A DNA stretch of 64,000 bases from Candidatus Cryptobacteroides avicola (GTDB lineage: Bacteria > Bacteroidota > Bacteroidia > Bacteroidales > UBA932): positions 60,720-124,719 of the forward strand of contig JADILV010000041.1 of NCBI GenBank assembly GCA_017695115.1. The letters run 5' to 3'. Below, one piece after another: positions 8,612 through 17,718 of the stretch; positions within the stretch are counted from its first letter, which is position 1, and every line of letters begins with the position of its first letter. The position numbers and the translations under genes are program-made. Below the pieces are notes generated by a model, which saw only the letters and a list, made by a program, of their open reading frames with translations, ran no database searches and was not told where the DNA came from.

Positions 8612-10030
8612 TTATTTTACTGTAATACTGTTGAGGAGATCGAGTTTTCCGGCATCGATAAGGTGCAGGATGAGTTCTCCGAACAGGGTGTTCTGCCATG
8701 CAAACCATGCACGGGTGAATTTCTCCGGGTTGTCCTTATGGAAAGACTCATGCATGAATCCGGTACCTGCATCGGTCTTCATCAGGGTCTCGACGCACCA
8801 TTTGATCTCTGCATCATCCTGCGATGTGAAAGCCTTCATCATGATGCTCATAGGCCATATCATATCATAGCCGATATGCGGACCGCCGATACCTTCCCCT
8901 GCAGTACCCTTGAAGAAATAAGGGTTGTCCTCGCTCCAGACAAACCTGCGGGTATTCTGGTAGATAGGGTCATTCACGTCCACATCGCCGAGATATGCCA
9001 TGGAAAGGAGGCTCGGAGCGTTGGAATCGTCCATAAGATAGGCGTTGCCGAACCCGTCCACTTCGAAAGCATAGATTTTACCGTACTTAGGATGCTCGAC
9101 TACGGCATACTTCTTCAAAGCGGCCTCCACCTCGTCGGCAAGTTCCCTGCACTCTTTGGCAAGGGCCTTGTCCTTGTTGACCTCGGTCAGTATTTCCGCA
9201 GCCTTCCTGAGTGATGTAACAGCAAAGAAATTGGAAGGGACAAGGAAATCGAAAGTGGTAGCATCGTCAGACGGTCTGAAAGAAGACACGATAAGACCTA
9301 CAGGATTGACAGGGTTGCCATAACCGCTGCAGCACTTGGTGTCAAGCTGACGCTCGGTCTTCCTCATGAAATAATACGGACCTACCCCGTCCTTACGCTG
9401 CTGCTCTTTCAGTGTCTTGAGGATGTTCTTCACGGCTTCAATCCAGACTTCTCCGAATACCGATGTGTCCCCTGTCTCTTTCCAATACCCGTAGGCGAGC
9501 CTGATAGGATAGCAGTGGGAGTCGATTTCCCATTTGCGCTCGTGGACATTCGGGTTCATCTCGGTAAAGTCGCTCATCCACTCCCCTCCTGTCGGGCCGT
9601 CATTGAAAGCATTGGCATAAGGGTCTATGTTTATCAGCTTGAACTGCCTGTTGATCACACCGGCAATCATCCTGCGCAGAGCCTCGTCTTCGTTGGCAAG
9701 CTGGATATAAGGCCATACCTGGGCACCGGAATCCCTGAGCCACATGGCATGGATATCCCCCGTATATACAAATGTGTCATCCAGTCCGTCTTCCTTGTCT
9801 TTGCGGAAATGCACAGTGGTATCCAATGTATTAGGATAACAGTTGGCAAACATCCATGCAAGACGCGGATTCTCAAGAAGTTCCTGGACTTCCGCTATTT
9901 TAGCCTCCACGGCTTCAGAACGGAACAGCCTGTCCTCCTGGGCAGGCCTCTGGCATTTGTAGTCCTGTGCCGAAAGGGTCATCGTCCCCGCTATACCGGC
10001 GCAGACTACAGGCATAATGAATTTAAGCAT
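8612..10030 (-). CDS. GH125 exo-alpha-1,6-mannosidase
   Basis: 472 residues, signal peptide (VVCAGIAGTMTLSAQ), so probably periplasmic. The (alpha/alpha)6-barrel family signature is clear: FVYTGDIHAMWLRDSGAQVWPY, the FNDGPTGGEW loop, and ERKWEIDSHCYPIRLAYGYW. Length is typical for the family. GH125 enzymes are inverting, metal-independent exo-mannosidases that remove mannose from alpha-1,6-linked chains. Placed directly after a GH76 gene and before a GH2 gene, it would finish off oligosaccharides released by GH76 enzymes. Confidence 0.94.
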   Translation of the reverse strand: MLKFIMPVVCAGIAGTMTLSAQDYKCQRPAQEDRLFRSEAVEAKIAEVQELLENPRLAWMFANCYPNTLDTTVHFRKDKEDGLDDTFVYTGDIHAMWLRDSGAQVWPYIQLANEDEALRRMIAGVINRQFKLINIDPYANAFNDGPTGGEWMSDFTEMNPNVHERKWEIDSHCYPIRLAYGYWKETGDTSVFGEVWIEAVKNILKTLKEQQRKDGVGPYYFMRKTERQLDTKCCSGYGNPVNPVGLIVSSFRPSDDATTFDFLVPSNFFAVTSLRKAAEILTEVNKDKALAKECRELADEVEAALKKYAVVEHPKYGKIYAFEVDGFGNAYLMDDSNAPSLLSMAYLGDVDVNDPIYQNTRRFVWSEDNPYFFKGTAGEGIGGPHIGYDMIWPMSIMMKAFTSQDDAEIKWCVETLMKTDAGTGFMHESFHKDNPEKFTRAWFAWQNTLFGELILHLIDAGKLDLLNSITVK

Positions 10031-10077
10031 AATGTCTAATGTTATTATTAATGATTATCTGTTTCCTTCATTTTACG

Positions 10078-11259
10078 TTACAGGGCAGCCATCCGGGCAT
10101 ACATTTCCGCCATGGCCCCCTGGACCAGCAACCATTTGGTCTCGTTCGTCTTCCTTCCGCTGCAGTCGTCATTGAAAAGACCTTCCTCTGTGCGTGATTT
10201 CTCCCATGCGGTATCAAGGGATTTCCTTACGGCATCGATATATGTCCTGTTGCCGTCAGCCCTGTAAAGTTCGATAAGACCACGGACCATCACCGCGTTG
10301 AACCATGTATTGCCGGCTTTGAGAATGCGGAAAGAAGTCCCGTCCTCAGCCGTATAGTCCTCAAAGAAATAATCGTAGCATGACTCTGCCGTCCTGGCGG
10401 CATCGGAAAGATACTTCTTGTCACCGGTAATGCCGTACAGCAGGGCTCCGGCCTGGACCATCTGTCCGCTATTGTAGGCGAATTTCCATGTCTGGATTTT
10501 CCCCGACAGGTTTATATTATCAAAATACAGGAAATCGGTAGAGTCCATCAGGGTGTTCCTGGTCCATTCGTAGAGGGCCTTGCCCTGTTCAAGATAATGC
10601 GGGTTTCCGGTGGCTTTGTAAAGTTTCAGGGCAAAAACGGATCCCGGAGCATTCGAGCAAGTGTTCTTCGACCCTTTTTTCTGCTCGCACCAGTAGATGC
10701 CGCCGCCGAGCTTGTCATCGATGCCGCTTTCAATGAATTTCCATATCATTTCGGCCTTTTCGAGATACTCGGGTTTTTCCGTAAGCACATAAAGGTCGGT
10801 AAAATCTATGCCGAGCCATACGTTGTCATCGTAGAAACGGTCGGAAGCCGGAGCCGACTTTATATAAGACGAATATGCATGAGGCTCGCGTTTCGCGTCA
10901 TAGTATTCTTCAAGTCCCGGCAGGACCCTTCCGGTAAGGATATCCTGATAGGAAGGCTCGGTCTCCATTATGGCCGCAACGGCGGACAATGTTCCCGAGA
11001 AAGGCCACAGGTACGAATACGGATTCGGTCTCGACGCCTGTTCTTCGGATGCAAGATAACCGGCCTTGTAGCCGTCGTCGAACGGGTAGTTCTCTCTCAG
11101 AAGAAAGTTCTCGGCAACGGAGTAGCAGGTATAGACTGACTGCATGGTCGTCTTGGCCTTTTCAAGGTATGCTTCCTGCATATCGGAAGAGCCGGATGCA
11201 CACGAAGACACGGCAAATGCGCATAATGCCGCGCAAATGGGGAAAGATGCAAGTTTCAT
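10078..11259 (-). CDS. GH76 family alpha-1,6-mannanase (divergent, probably periplasmic)
   Basis: 393 residues. The signal peptide ends in the lipobox VSSC (AVSSCASGSSD), with no acidic run right after the cysteine, which argues for a periplasm-facing lipoprotein. The (alpha/alpha)6 barrel has the GH76 catalytic Asp pair at D144-D145 in FYDDNVWLGIDF, and the repeated Gly-rich turn GGGIYWCEQKKGSKNTCSNAPG. It is clearly different from the two other GH76 proteins of the window, which resemble each other more. First gene of a separate unit (GH76-GH125-GH2), with its own regulator site and -7 box just upstream. Confidence 0.9.
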   Translation of the reverse strand: MKLASFPICAALCAFAVSSCASGSSDMQEAYLEKAKTTMQSVYTCYSVAENFLLRENYPFDDGYKAGYLASEEQASRPNPYSYLWPFSGTLSAVAAIMETEPSYQDILTGRVLPGLEEYYDAKREPHAYSSYIKSAPASDRFYDDNVWLGIDFTDLYVLTEKPEYLEKAEMIWKFIESGIDDKLGGGIYWCEQKKGSKNTCSNAPGSVFALKLYKATGNPHYLEQGKALYEWTRNTLMDSTDFLYFDNINLSGKIQTWKFAYNSGQMVQAGALLYGITGDKKYLSDAARTAESCYDYFFEDYTAEDGTSFRILKAGNTWFNAVMVRGLIELYRADGNRTYIDAVRKSLDTAWEKSRTEEGLFNDDCSGRKTNETKWLLVQGAMAEMYARMAAL

Positions 11260-11281
11260 TTTATAAGATTTGAATTTTATA

Positions 11282-11339
11282 CAAAAATATCAGATATTTT
11301 TCAAACAAGTGTACGATTATATGTAATTTTAGTCCAATC
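11282..11339 (-). promoter_or_regulatory. Promoter of the GH76-GH125-GH2 unit with shared regulator site (site A)
   Basis: The minus strand carries a perfect -7 box TATTTTTG (11282-11289). Exactly 21 bases further upstream begins a 29-bp site (11311-11339) starting GTACGATT and containing TTTTAGT, the same layout as at 20913-20970, 29702-29760 and 32287-32344. No TTTG -33 box is present, as expected for an activator-dependent promoter. The -7 box lies 22 bases from the GH76 ATG. HTCS-1 (32449) is the likely regulator by position; that is inference. Confidence 0.7.
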
Positions 11340-11387
11340 GTGAAGCTTTCCGGCAGAGAACGCGACTTTCCCGCCGGCATGAAAGAA

Positions 11388-11430
11388 ACCGCCCGGCACA
11401 TACTGGCAGGATGCCTGTGCGCCGGGCGGT
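11388..11430 (-). terminator. GC-rich terminator-like hairpin after the SusC-1 operon
   Basis: Perfect 10-bp arms ACCGCCCGGC (11388-11397) and GCCGGGCGGT (11421-11430), with a smaller inner pairing. On the minus strand a T-rich stretch (TTTCTTTC) follows, not a pure T run. It starts 24 bases after the stop of the upstream GH76 gene and separates the SusC-1 operon from the next promoter. Confidence 0.6.
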
Positions 11431-11453
11431 ACGTATATTCAAAGGCCGGAATC

Positions 11454-12635
11454 CTAATGGAGTCTGGTCATGGCTTCTATGAGAGTGGCACCTGATACCT
11501 GAGGCTGATAGTACTTGTAGTAGTCAGTGTACGGCACGGTCCAGTCATAGTTGAAGAAGATCGCAGGATAAGAGCTCTTGTCAATGCCCTGCGTCCAGCA
11601 GACTATGGCGTTATGGGTCATAAAGTCCGACAGTTCCTTACGGAATGAGGCATCGATGTTCTCATCGAGGGCAAGCAGGGTGGCATACCTGATGAAAATG
11701 CCTTTGAACAGGGAGTTGTCGCTGTTTGCAGAAGATGCCTCGCTATTCATTATCCCGTCAGTGCTCATATTGTTCATCTGGTATTCGGCGGCACGCATGG
11801 CTTCGATAAGATAACGCTTGTCACCGGTAAAATTGTAGAGCATGTGTGCGGAGCCTATGAATGTCCCCTGATTGTAGCTCAGGGCGCCTCCGTTTATGAC
11901 TCCGTTTTTCATGTTGTCCGCTACGGAACCTGTCTCAGAATCATACAGAGTAGAGCTCAGCCATTCATAAATCATCTTGGCCTGATCAAGATACTTTTCT
12001 TCCTGAGTAAACTCATAAAGGCGCAGCGCACAGAGTGCACCCGGACCGTTAGAGCAGGCGTTCTTGCTTATTTCCCTGCCTGACTCGATAGACCAGATCA
12101 GACCTCCGCCGTTTTCGTCTACGGTCCAACGAGTGATGATATGCTGATCGTATGTGTCCTTGGCATAGTCAAGATAGTCTTTCTCTCCTGTAGCTTCATA
12201 CATGCGGATGAGAGTGAGGACTATCCATTCCATATCGTCCGTAAAGTCATTTCTATAATCCGGACTGGAATAATTGTTCCCCCTGTGCTGATGCCACAGT
12301 TCCATATATTTTTCATACGTAGCCGCACGCTCTGCATCCGTATCTTTTATACGCAGATATGCATCTATGACCACATCCATAGCGTGGGCCTGGCCCCAAT
12401 AGTTGAACTGGTTGTTTGCGCTTCCGTCTGCGCTCAACTGGAAAGTGCCTCTGTCCTTATCCATAAAGTTGTCGATAAGGGCGACATCGGCACTGTCGGC
12501 AGCCGCATCCCAGTCGATCTGGTACGGAGCGTCCATAAGTGAAGACGGATCGTACATTTCACCGTAGTAGACGTCATCCACTCCGCAGGATGCAAGGGCC
12601 GCAGCCGCTGTCAATAATATTATTGTCTTTTTCAT
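11454..12635 (-). CDS. GH76 family endo-alpha-1,6-mannanase, surface lipoprotein
   Basis: 393 residues; signal peptide ending LASC with acidic residues at +4 and +5 (CGVDDVY), the pattern of surface-exposed Bacteroidota lipoproteins. The catalytic Asp pair is D133-D134 in NDFTDDMEWIVL, and the YWGQAHAMDVVIDAY and ISKNACSNGPGALCALRLY barrel motifs match GH76. Members hydrolyse alpha-1,6-mannan internally. Fifth gene of the SusC-1 operon; a hairpin follows. Close in sequence to the GH76 at 22322. Confidence 0.93.
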   Translation of the reverse strand: MKKTIILLTAAAALASCGVDDVYYGEMYDPSSLMDAPYQIDWDAAADSADVALIDNFMDKDRGTFQLSADGSANNQFNYWGQAHAMDVVIDAYLRIKDTDAERAATYEKYMELWHQHRGNNYSSPDYRNDFTDDMEWIVLTLIRMYEATGEKDYLDYAKDTYDQHIITRWTVDENGGGLIWSIESGREISKNACSNGPGALCALRLYEFTQEEKYLDQAKMIYEWLSSTLYDSETGSVADNMKNGVINGGALSYNQGTFIGSAHMLYNFTGDKRYLIEAMRAAEYQMNNMSTDGIMNSEASSANSDNSLFKGIFIRYATLLALDENIDASFRKELSDFMTHNAIVCWTQGIDKSSYPAIFFNYDWTVPYTDYYKYYQPQVSGATLIEAMTRLH

Positions 12636-12716
12636 TTTGCTATTCTGATATTAAGCGATTACTGCCAAACTGAAAACATTTCTGTCCGTTCATGGTGACA
12701 GCAATCCATATAATTA

Positions 12717-14876
12717 TTAATCAAGGTATTCCAGATATACATAGTAGAATTCCTCCTGCGGAGAGCAGTTCAGCTTTATGTTCAGGCGCTTGGTATTCTG
12801 GCCTCGGTATGACTGAATGACTTTGTAGTGGTAATTCCAGTCCGAAGTGTCATCCCAGAATTTCACCGCATATTCAGGAGACCTTTCAGGGGCGGCTGAA
12901 GTCGGGTCAGAGTCGCCGAAATTACTCTGATTTGCAAGTTTCCATTCTTTACCGTCAATATTCATTTTGACAAAGAACCTTGTATCTTCAAACTGCTTCC
13001 TAAAGTCCGGTACCACATTCTCTCTATACCAAATACCGTTACCAATATAATCTAATGTTATATGCGTGTCTTTATCAACACATGACTGCATATACACATC
13101 ACTGATCTTCTCGACTTTTGCCGTCATCTCCTGCTCCATAAGGTTCAGTGTAATCCTGTATACGCTTTCACCCTCGCTCCAGTTTCCGTCAGTCCCGGAC
13201 TCTTTCACAGAATCCCCGTCTATGACATACCTGCGGATATCGCCTTCGGTTCCGTCAGTGAATGCATAGGAACCGGATGAAAGTTTTGTATAGATTTCAA
13301 ACTGACCTACATCGAGTTTCTTGAACTGGCCGAAACCTGAACCGAACTCCGTAGCCTCACCGGTAATATACAGCTGGTCAGGAACACCTTTCATGCGGGT
13401 CACTTTCAGTGCCTGCACCGGGGACATTGCAGTATAGGATATGAGTTTGGACTGCACTCCCCAATAAAGGGTGCCTTCAGCTCCGGCCGCTATGCCGGCT
13501 TCTGTCGCAAAGGACTCGAGCTGCATGTGGGTAACGTCCACAGAAGCATTGTATCCTGCATCGAAAGAGCCGAGTTCTGCGCTGCCTTCCGCATCCTTGT
13601 AGATTTTCAAAGTATAGGAAGTAAGAGGGAGCTGAGGGCAGTCTGCAGGTTTCTCCCATGTGAATGTCTCTTTTGCCCCTTCAATGGAAACAAGCTCTAC
13701 AGATGCATCCGCAGCCGGAGAAACGAGGGTCTCGACAGCCGGGGCCACGAGTTCGAACCCGAGGTCAAAATAGTGGTATGTCCTTTCCGGAGACATGCTG
13801 ACGACAACAGTACATGCCATTCCTTTAAGAGGGGAATGGAACTTGAAAATAGACCGGTATGAATCATTCAAACCATCCTGGTCGGTATGGATGCCTATAT
13901 TGAAATAAGTATTGGCCGGATCGATAGTTCCCGGGTCCTGGGCATCCCTGTCCGTATTTGCTGAGCCCCAGATTTCCGTATTGCCGCCGGCAGTAGCCTT
14001 GAAGCGATACCTGTCGTCCCCGTCGGAAGGTATGGTATAATTTTCCGCTTTCCATACACCTTCACCTGCGTATGTAAGTGCAGTCAGAGGAGTGTCATTG
14101 TTCCCGGCCCTGTACAGAGCTACATCCGAAATAGGGACGAGGGTCACAGTGCTGGTACTGAAATCCACTTTCGTACGGTAAACGCCATCGGCTACAGCCA
14201 CAGCAAGCTCAGCGTCCGTCGTAAGCCTGTTGTCCTTGGCGATATAGAAAGTCCGTTTCGCCCCTTCTGCATTTCTGTTTACAAAGGATACGGCACCGTT
14301 GATCCGGGTATAGATTTCATATACTCCGTCACCGGTCTTATATAAAGAAACGGCTTTGGTGATATCAGCCCCTCCTTCGCTGCCTTCACCCGTGATATAC
14401 AGTTCGGTAGGGAAGCCTACCACGGATGCATCCCGGGTCACGGTAAATTTATGCGGCTCAGGAAGGCCGGACTGGAGATTCCCGCCAGAAACGGCGCCTG
14501 CCGTCCAGTAAAGATCTCCTGAAGCATCAGGCACAATCCCTGCCAGGTCCGCAAGTTCAATCAGAGTCTTATGCTTGAGGGTGAGCATATTGCGTGTACC
14601 GCTGTCATCAGATTCGAATCTTCCGACCTCTGTTGTGCCGTCACTTCCGTAAATGATCACCTCATAAAGAGGGGAACCGGTTTTTGACGCCTCCCACTCA
14701 AAGGCAAGCTTTGCATTGTCGTTGTTGATCAGGTCTACTTCAAACCCTTCCGAAGGATACAGGAGGGTCTCGACCCTGCCTGCAGTCCCGGATTCATATT
14801 CAGTGTACTGAGTACACCCTGTCCAGACAAAGGCCAGAGCCAGCAGCACTGAGATACCGTTAAATATATTTTTCAT
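12717..14876 (-). CDS. SusF/SusE-type outer-membrane lipoprotein, internally duplicated
   Basis: 719 residues with a lipoprotein signal (ALAFVWTGCTQYTEYES). Two similar halves, about 30-380 and 381-719, each consist of an Ig-like SusE N-terminal domain (VETLLYPSEGFEVDL; VETLVSPAADASVEL) and two carbohydrate-binding-like beta domains introduced by LYITGEGSEGG or LYITGEATEFG. The total is nearly twice the neighbouring 371-residue SusE, so the gene probably arose by fusion of duplicated copies. SusE/F proteins bind glycan at the surface and hold it near SusC/D. Twelve bases after the SusE gene; part of the SusC-1 operon. Confidence 0.85.
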   Translation of the reverse strand: MKNIFNGISVLLALAFVWTGCTQYTEYESGTAGRVETLLYPSEGFEVDLINNDNAKLAFEWEASKTGSPLYEVIIYGSDGTTEVGRFESDDSGTRNMLTLKHKTLIELADLAGIVPDASGDLYWTAGAVSGGNLQSGLPEPHKFTVTRDASVVGFPTELYITGEGSEGGADITKAVSLYKTGDGVYEIYTRINGAVSFVNRNAEGAKRTFYIAKDNRLTTDAELAVAVADGVYRTKVDFSTSTVTLVPISDVALYRAGNNDTPLTALTYAGEGVWKAENYTIPSDGDDRYRFKATAGGNTEIWGSANTDRDAQDPGTIDPANTYFNIGIHTDQDGLNDSYRSIFKFHSPLKGMACTVVVSMSPERTYHYFDLGFELVAPAVETLVSPAADASVELVSIEGAKETFTWEKPADCPQLPLTSYTLKIYKDAEGSAELGSFDAGYNASVDVTHMQLESFATEAGIAAGAEGTLYWGVQSKLISYTAMSPVQALKVTRMKGVPDQLYITGEATEFGSGFGQFKKLDVGQFEIYTKLSSGSYAFTDGTEGDIRRYVIDGDSVKESGTDGNWSEGESVYRITLNLMEQEMTAKVEKISDVYMQSCVDKDTHITLDYIGNGIWYRENVVPDFRKQFEDTRFFVKMNIDGKEWKLANQSNFGDSDPTSAAPERSPEYAVKFWDDTSDWNYHYKVIQSYRGQNTKRLNIKLNCSPQEEFYYVYLEYLD

Positions 14877-14887
14877 TGTATAGTCCT

Positions 14888-16003
14888 TTATCTGATATTG
14901 TCAATAATATGCGTCGTATGATCTACATCGCCGTTCATGTACACGGTAATGTCTACGGTAGCACCGTTCAGATCAGTCATGAACTTGTAAGGATAAGCCC
15001 AGCGGTTGCCGTCCCATACATACTCATAGACATAGAAGTAAGAGCCGGTAAGCGTTCCAGGGCGGCTTGAGTCTGAAGCCTCGTATCCCCATACCATCTC
15101 AGTACCGCCAATGGTAGCCCTGAAATGATACCTGTCTTCTTCATAGCCTTTGTCCAGGAACTGTACGGTATAATCCGTAAGTTTCCATGTACCGTTTCCT
15201 ATATAATCCATATTTCTGGTATGGTCATCGGCGAAGTTGTACAGGACATTGGTTATCGGTTCAATGGTAACGCCTCTGACGTTGAAATCAAGGGTTATCT
15301 TGTAAATGCCGTCCTCTGATACGGTAGCAGGAGTACTGCTCTTGTCATCCAGAATGCCGTTCACGATCGTATAGACCGTATGATCCGCATCCTTGCTGTC
15401 CACAAAGGTAAAGCCCTGGCCGGCCTTGAGCTGGTGATAGAAAGTGAACATGCCTTCTTCCGTGCTCTTGATGGCCTTGTATGCGGCAGAGAGATCCGTA
15501 CCTGTTTCAGAACCTTCTCCTGTAATATAGACTTCAGCAGGGATAGTCTCGAATCCGAGCAGTCTTGTCACTTCGAGTTTTCTCGGTGTCACCGTGACTG
15601 CCGACTCAGATATTCCGCGGCTTGCGACTACGGCCCAGTACATGGAACCGTCCTCACCGGTAGGTATACCAGCGGCACTTGCCGCCTTGTTCAGCTCTTT
15701 ATGCGCAATGGAGACCGATGTATTGAAGCCGGCATCCACCCTGTACACGATCTCTCCGTCCGGAGAACCGTAGAAGGCCACTTCATACTGCGGAGACATG
15801 CCGTCCTGTGCAAATGCAGGAGACCATTCGAAAGTAGTAGAAGCGTCAGACCCGCTCTGGAGCCTGATATAAGTATCATCTTCCGGCGAAATAAGCGAAC
15901 TTACCGGATACACGTCTCCCGGACGGTACTCCTTGTCCAGAGTACAGGACACCGGACAAAGGGCAGCAGCCAGGAGCAATGTCGGGAAAAAACTATATTT
16001 CAT
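14888..16003 (-). CDS. SusE-type outer-membrane lipoprotein
   Basis: 371 residues; lipobox PVSC followed by TLDKEY, so probably surface exposed. An Ig-like domain (VSSLISPEDDTYIRLQSGSDAS) is followed by two beta-sandwich domains, with the junction motif VYITGEGSETGTDLSAAYK shared by all SusE-like proteins of this locus. The C-terminal part contains the YIGNGTWKLTDYTVQFLDKG repeat unit. No catalytic residues. Likely binds mannan chains next to SusC/D-1; lies between susD (26 bases) and the SusF-like gene (12 bases). Confidence 0.86.
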   Translation of the reverse strand: MKYSFFPTLLLAAALCPVSCTLDKEYRPGDVYPVSSLISPEDDTYIRLQSGSDASTTFEWSPAFAQDGMSPQYEVAFYGSPDGEIVYRVDAGFNTSVSIAHKELNKAASAAGIPTGEDGSMYWAVVASRGISESAVTVTPRKLEVTRLLGFETIPAEVYITGEGSETGTDLSAAYKAIKSTEEGMFTFYHQLKAGQGFTFVDSKDADHTVYTIVNGILDDKSSTPATVSEDGIYKITLDFNVRGVTIEPITNVLYNFADDHTRNMDYIGNGTWKLTDYTVQFLDKGYEEDRYHFRATIGGTEMVWGYEASDSSRPGTLTGSYFYVYEYVWDGNRWAYPYKFMTDLNGATVDITVYMNGDVDHTTHIIDNIR

Positions 16004-16028
16004 AAAAATTCTGTCTTTAAATTAACCG

Positions 16029-17672
16029 TTAATAACCAGGGTTGTTAGGCAGGAGGGTAGGTACCAGCTCAAGCTGCGACTGAGGCACTGACCAGAGCTT
16101 GTCCCTGTCTGTAAACACCCTTGTATCCAGAACTATGGAACCTGTCTCGTATGAAGAATACACGTTGCAGTTCAGCACATCGCTGCCTATGTTCCAGCGC
16201 AGGATGTCATAGTATCTGAGCCCCTCGAGAGCAAGTTCGCAGCGGCGTTCCCTGCGGATAAGGTCTGTCATGGCATCTGTGCTGAGTGATGGATAGGCAC
16301 ATGCTTCAGCATTCAGACCGGCCCTTTCCCTTATAGGCTTTATGGTTTCGTTCCACTCGTTCTCGCCGAACTCACCGAGAACATGTTTGGCCTCGGCATA
16401 CATGAGAAGTACATCGGCGTACCTCATCATGATGATGTTGTTCCACTGCTTGAACTCCTGTCCGTGTCCCATATCGTAGTACTTGCGGACAAAGAATCCT
16501 GTAGGTGTGGAGTTGGATCCGACACTGAACTTGTCTTTACTTTCGCTACCTGTCACGTCCACTGTATATTCAGTATAGGCGCCGCTGTTGTTTACATCCT
16601 TCCATACCTTGCCGTGGCAACCGACAGTATAGAGAAGGCGCGGGTCCCTGTTGGAATACGGATCCGATTCATTGTATCCGGAACCGTTTTCATCGATTTT
16701 CTTTCCGTTGGCCATGAGATAATCGTCCACAAGCTCACGGGTAGGGGCACGCTGGATAAGAGCAGAGCCTACTGCCATAGGTGCAAGATTGTTGAAAGTA
16801 GTCCACTGCTTGATGGTCTCCATGGCAGAATAGTCGAGAATCACCTCGGAATTGTACTCGTATGCAGCCATGAACAGGTTTTCGTAAGCCGAGCAGTGCT
16901 CGTCGGATGTGGTAAACAGGGAGTAGGTGCCGTATTCGGCCTGATTGTGGATAAGGTCGTCGCAGATGTCGGCTACCTTCTTTGCCCAGTCGGCGTACAT
17001 ATCAGGGTTGTACATGTAGATTCTGGCAAGAAGCACCATGGCGGCGGCTTTCGTAATCTTCCCGTTGTCAGCTGCAGAAAGGTCATCCCTTGAAGAAAGG
17101 ACAGGAATGATGGATTCCAGCTCAGACACGAGCTGAGGTATGATCTCCGTCTTAGGCGTACGGACCGATTCCTTGGACTGGTCAAGAGTGATATCGCTCA
17201 TGAAGAAAGGCACGGCGCCGTAGAAATTGACCGCACGGAAATAGAGGTATGCCCTTATGAACTTGATCTGGGCTACCATGTCGGCCTTGGTGTCGGCATC
17301 CATATCCGGCACCAGGTCCACCTTGTCCATAAAGACATTGCAGGTCTTGATACCCTGATAGATCCATTTCCACTCGGACTCGAACAGGCCTGTGGAAGCC
17401 GTAGCCGTACCGTTACGGATTGCCCTGGTGTCAGGACCTCCGCGCTGTTCGAAGATATTGTCGCTCAAAGCCTCGTCATCGAGGAACTTCGTATGGGAAT
17501 ACATCTGGTTGTAAGCCATGTTGACAACGGACTGGGCCCTGTCGGCTGAAGACCAGAATGTATCATCCGTAAATTTGTTTGTAGGAGCCTGATCCAGCGA
17601 GTTGCACGCCGCCAGAGCCAACAGTGATGCTCCGGACAGGAAGGCTGCCGTATATCTTATTATGTTTTTCAT
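16029..17672 (-). CDS. SusD/RagB-type glycan-binding lipoprotein (set 1)
   Basis: 547 residues from the ATG at 17670-17672; a TTG seven codons upstream is in frame but unlikely. Signal peptide with lipobox ALAAC, then the conserved SusD start NSLDQAPTNKFTDDTFW. The TPR-like helical body has IKFIRAYLYFRAVNFYGAVPFF and KAAAMVLLARIYMY; the C-terminus has MRYADVLLMYAEAKH and IRRERRCELALEGLRYYDILRW. It forms the lid over the SusC-1 transporter and captures oligosaccharide. 46 bases separate it from susC-1. Confidence 0.96.
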   Translation of the reverse strand: MKNIIRYTAAFLSGASLLALAACNSLDQAPTNKFTDDTFWSSADRAQSVVNMAYNQMYSHTKFLDDEALSDNIFEQRGGPDTRAIRNGTATASTGLFESEWKWIYQGIKTCNVFMDKVDLVPDMDADTKADMVAQIKFIRAYLYFRAVNFYGAVPFFMSDITLDQSKESVRTPKTEIIPQLVSELESIIPVLSSRDDLSAADNGKITKAAAMVLLARIYMYNPDMYADWAKKVADICDDLIHNQAEYGTYSLFTTSDEHCSAYENLFMAAYEYNSEVILDYSAMETIKQWTTFNNLAPMAVGSALIQRAPTRELVDDYLMANGKKIDENGSGYNESDPYSNRDPRLLYTVGCHGKVWKDVNNSGAYTEYTVDVTGSESKDKFSVGSNSTPTGFFVRKYYDMGHGQEFKQWNNIIMMRYADVLLMYAEAKHVLGEFGENEWNETIKPIRERAGLNAEACAYPSLSTDAMTDLIRRERRCELALEGLRYYDILRWNIGSDVLNCNVYSSYETGSIVLDTRVFTDRDKLWSVPQSQLELVPTLLPNNPGY

Positions 17673-17718
17673 GTTTTCTGGAATTTTCTTCAAATAACAA
17701 TTCTTTGATCTTCAGCTG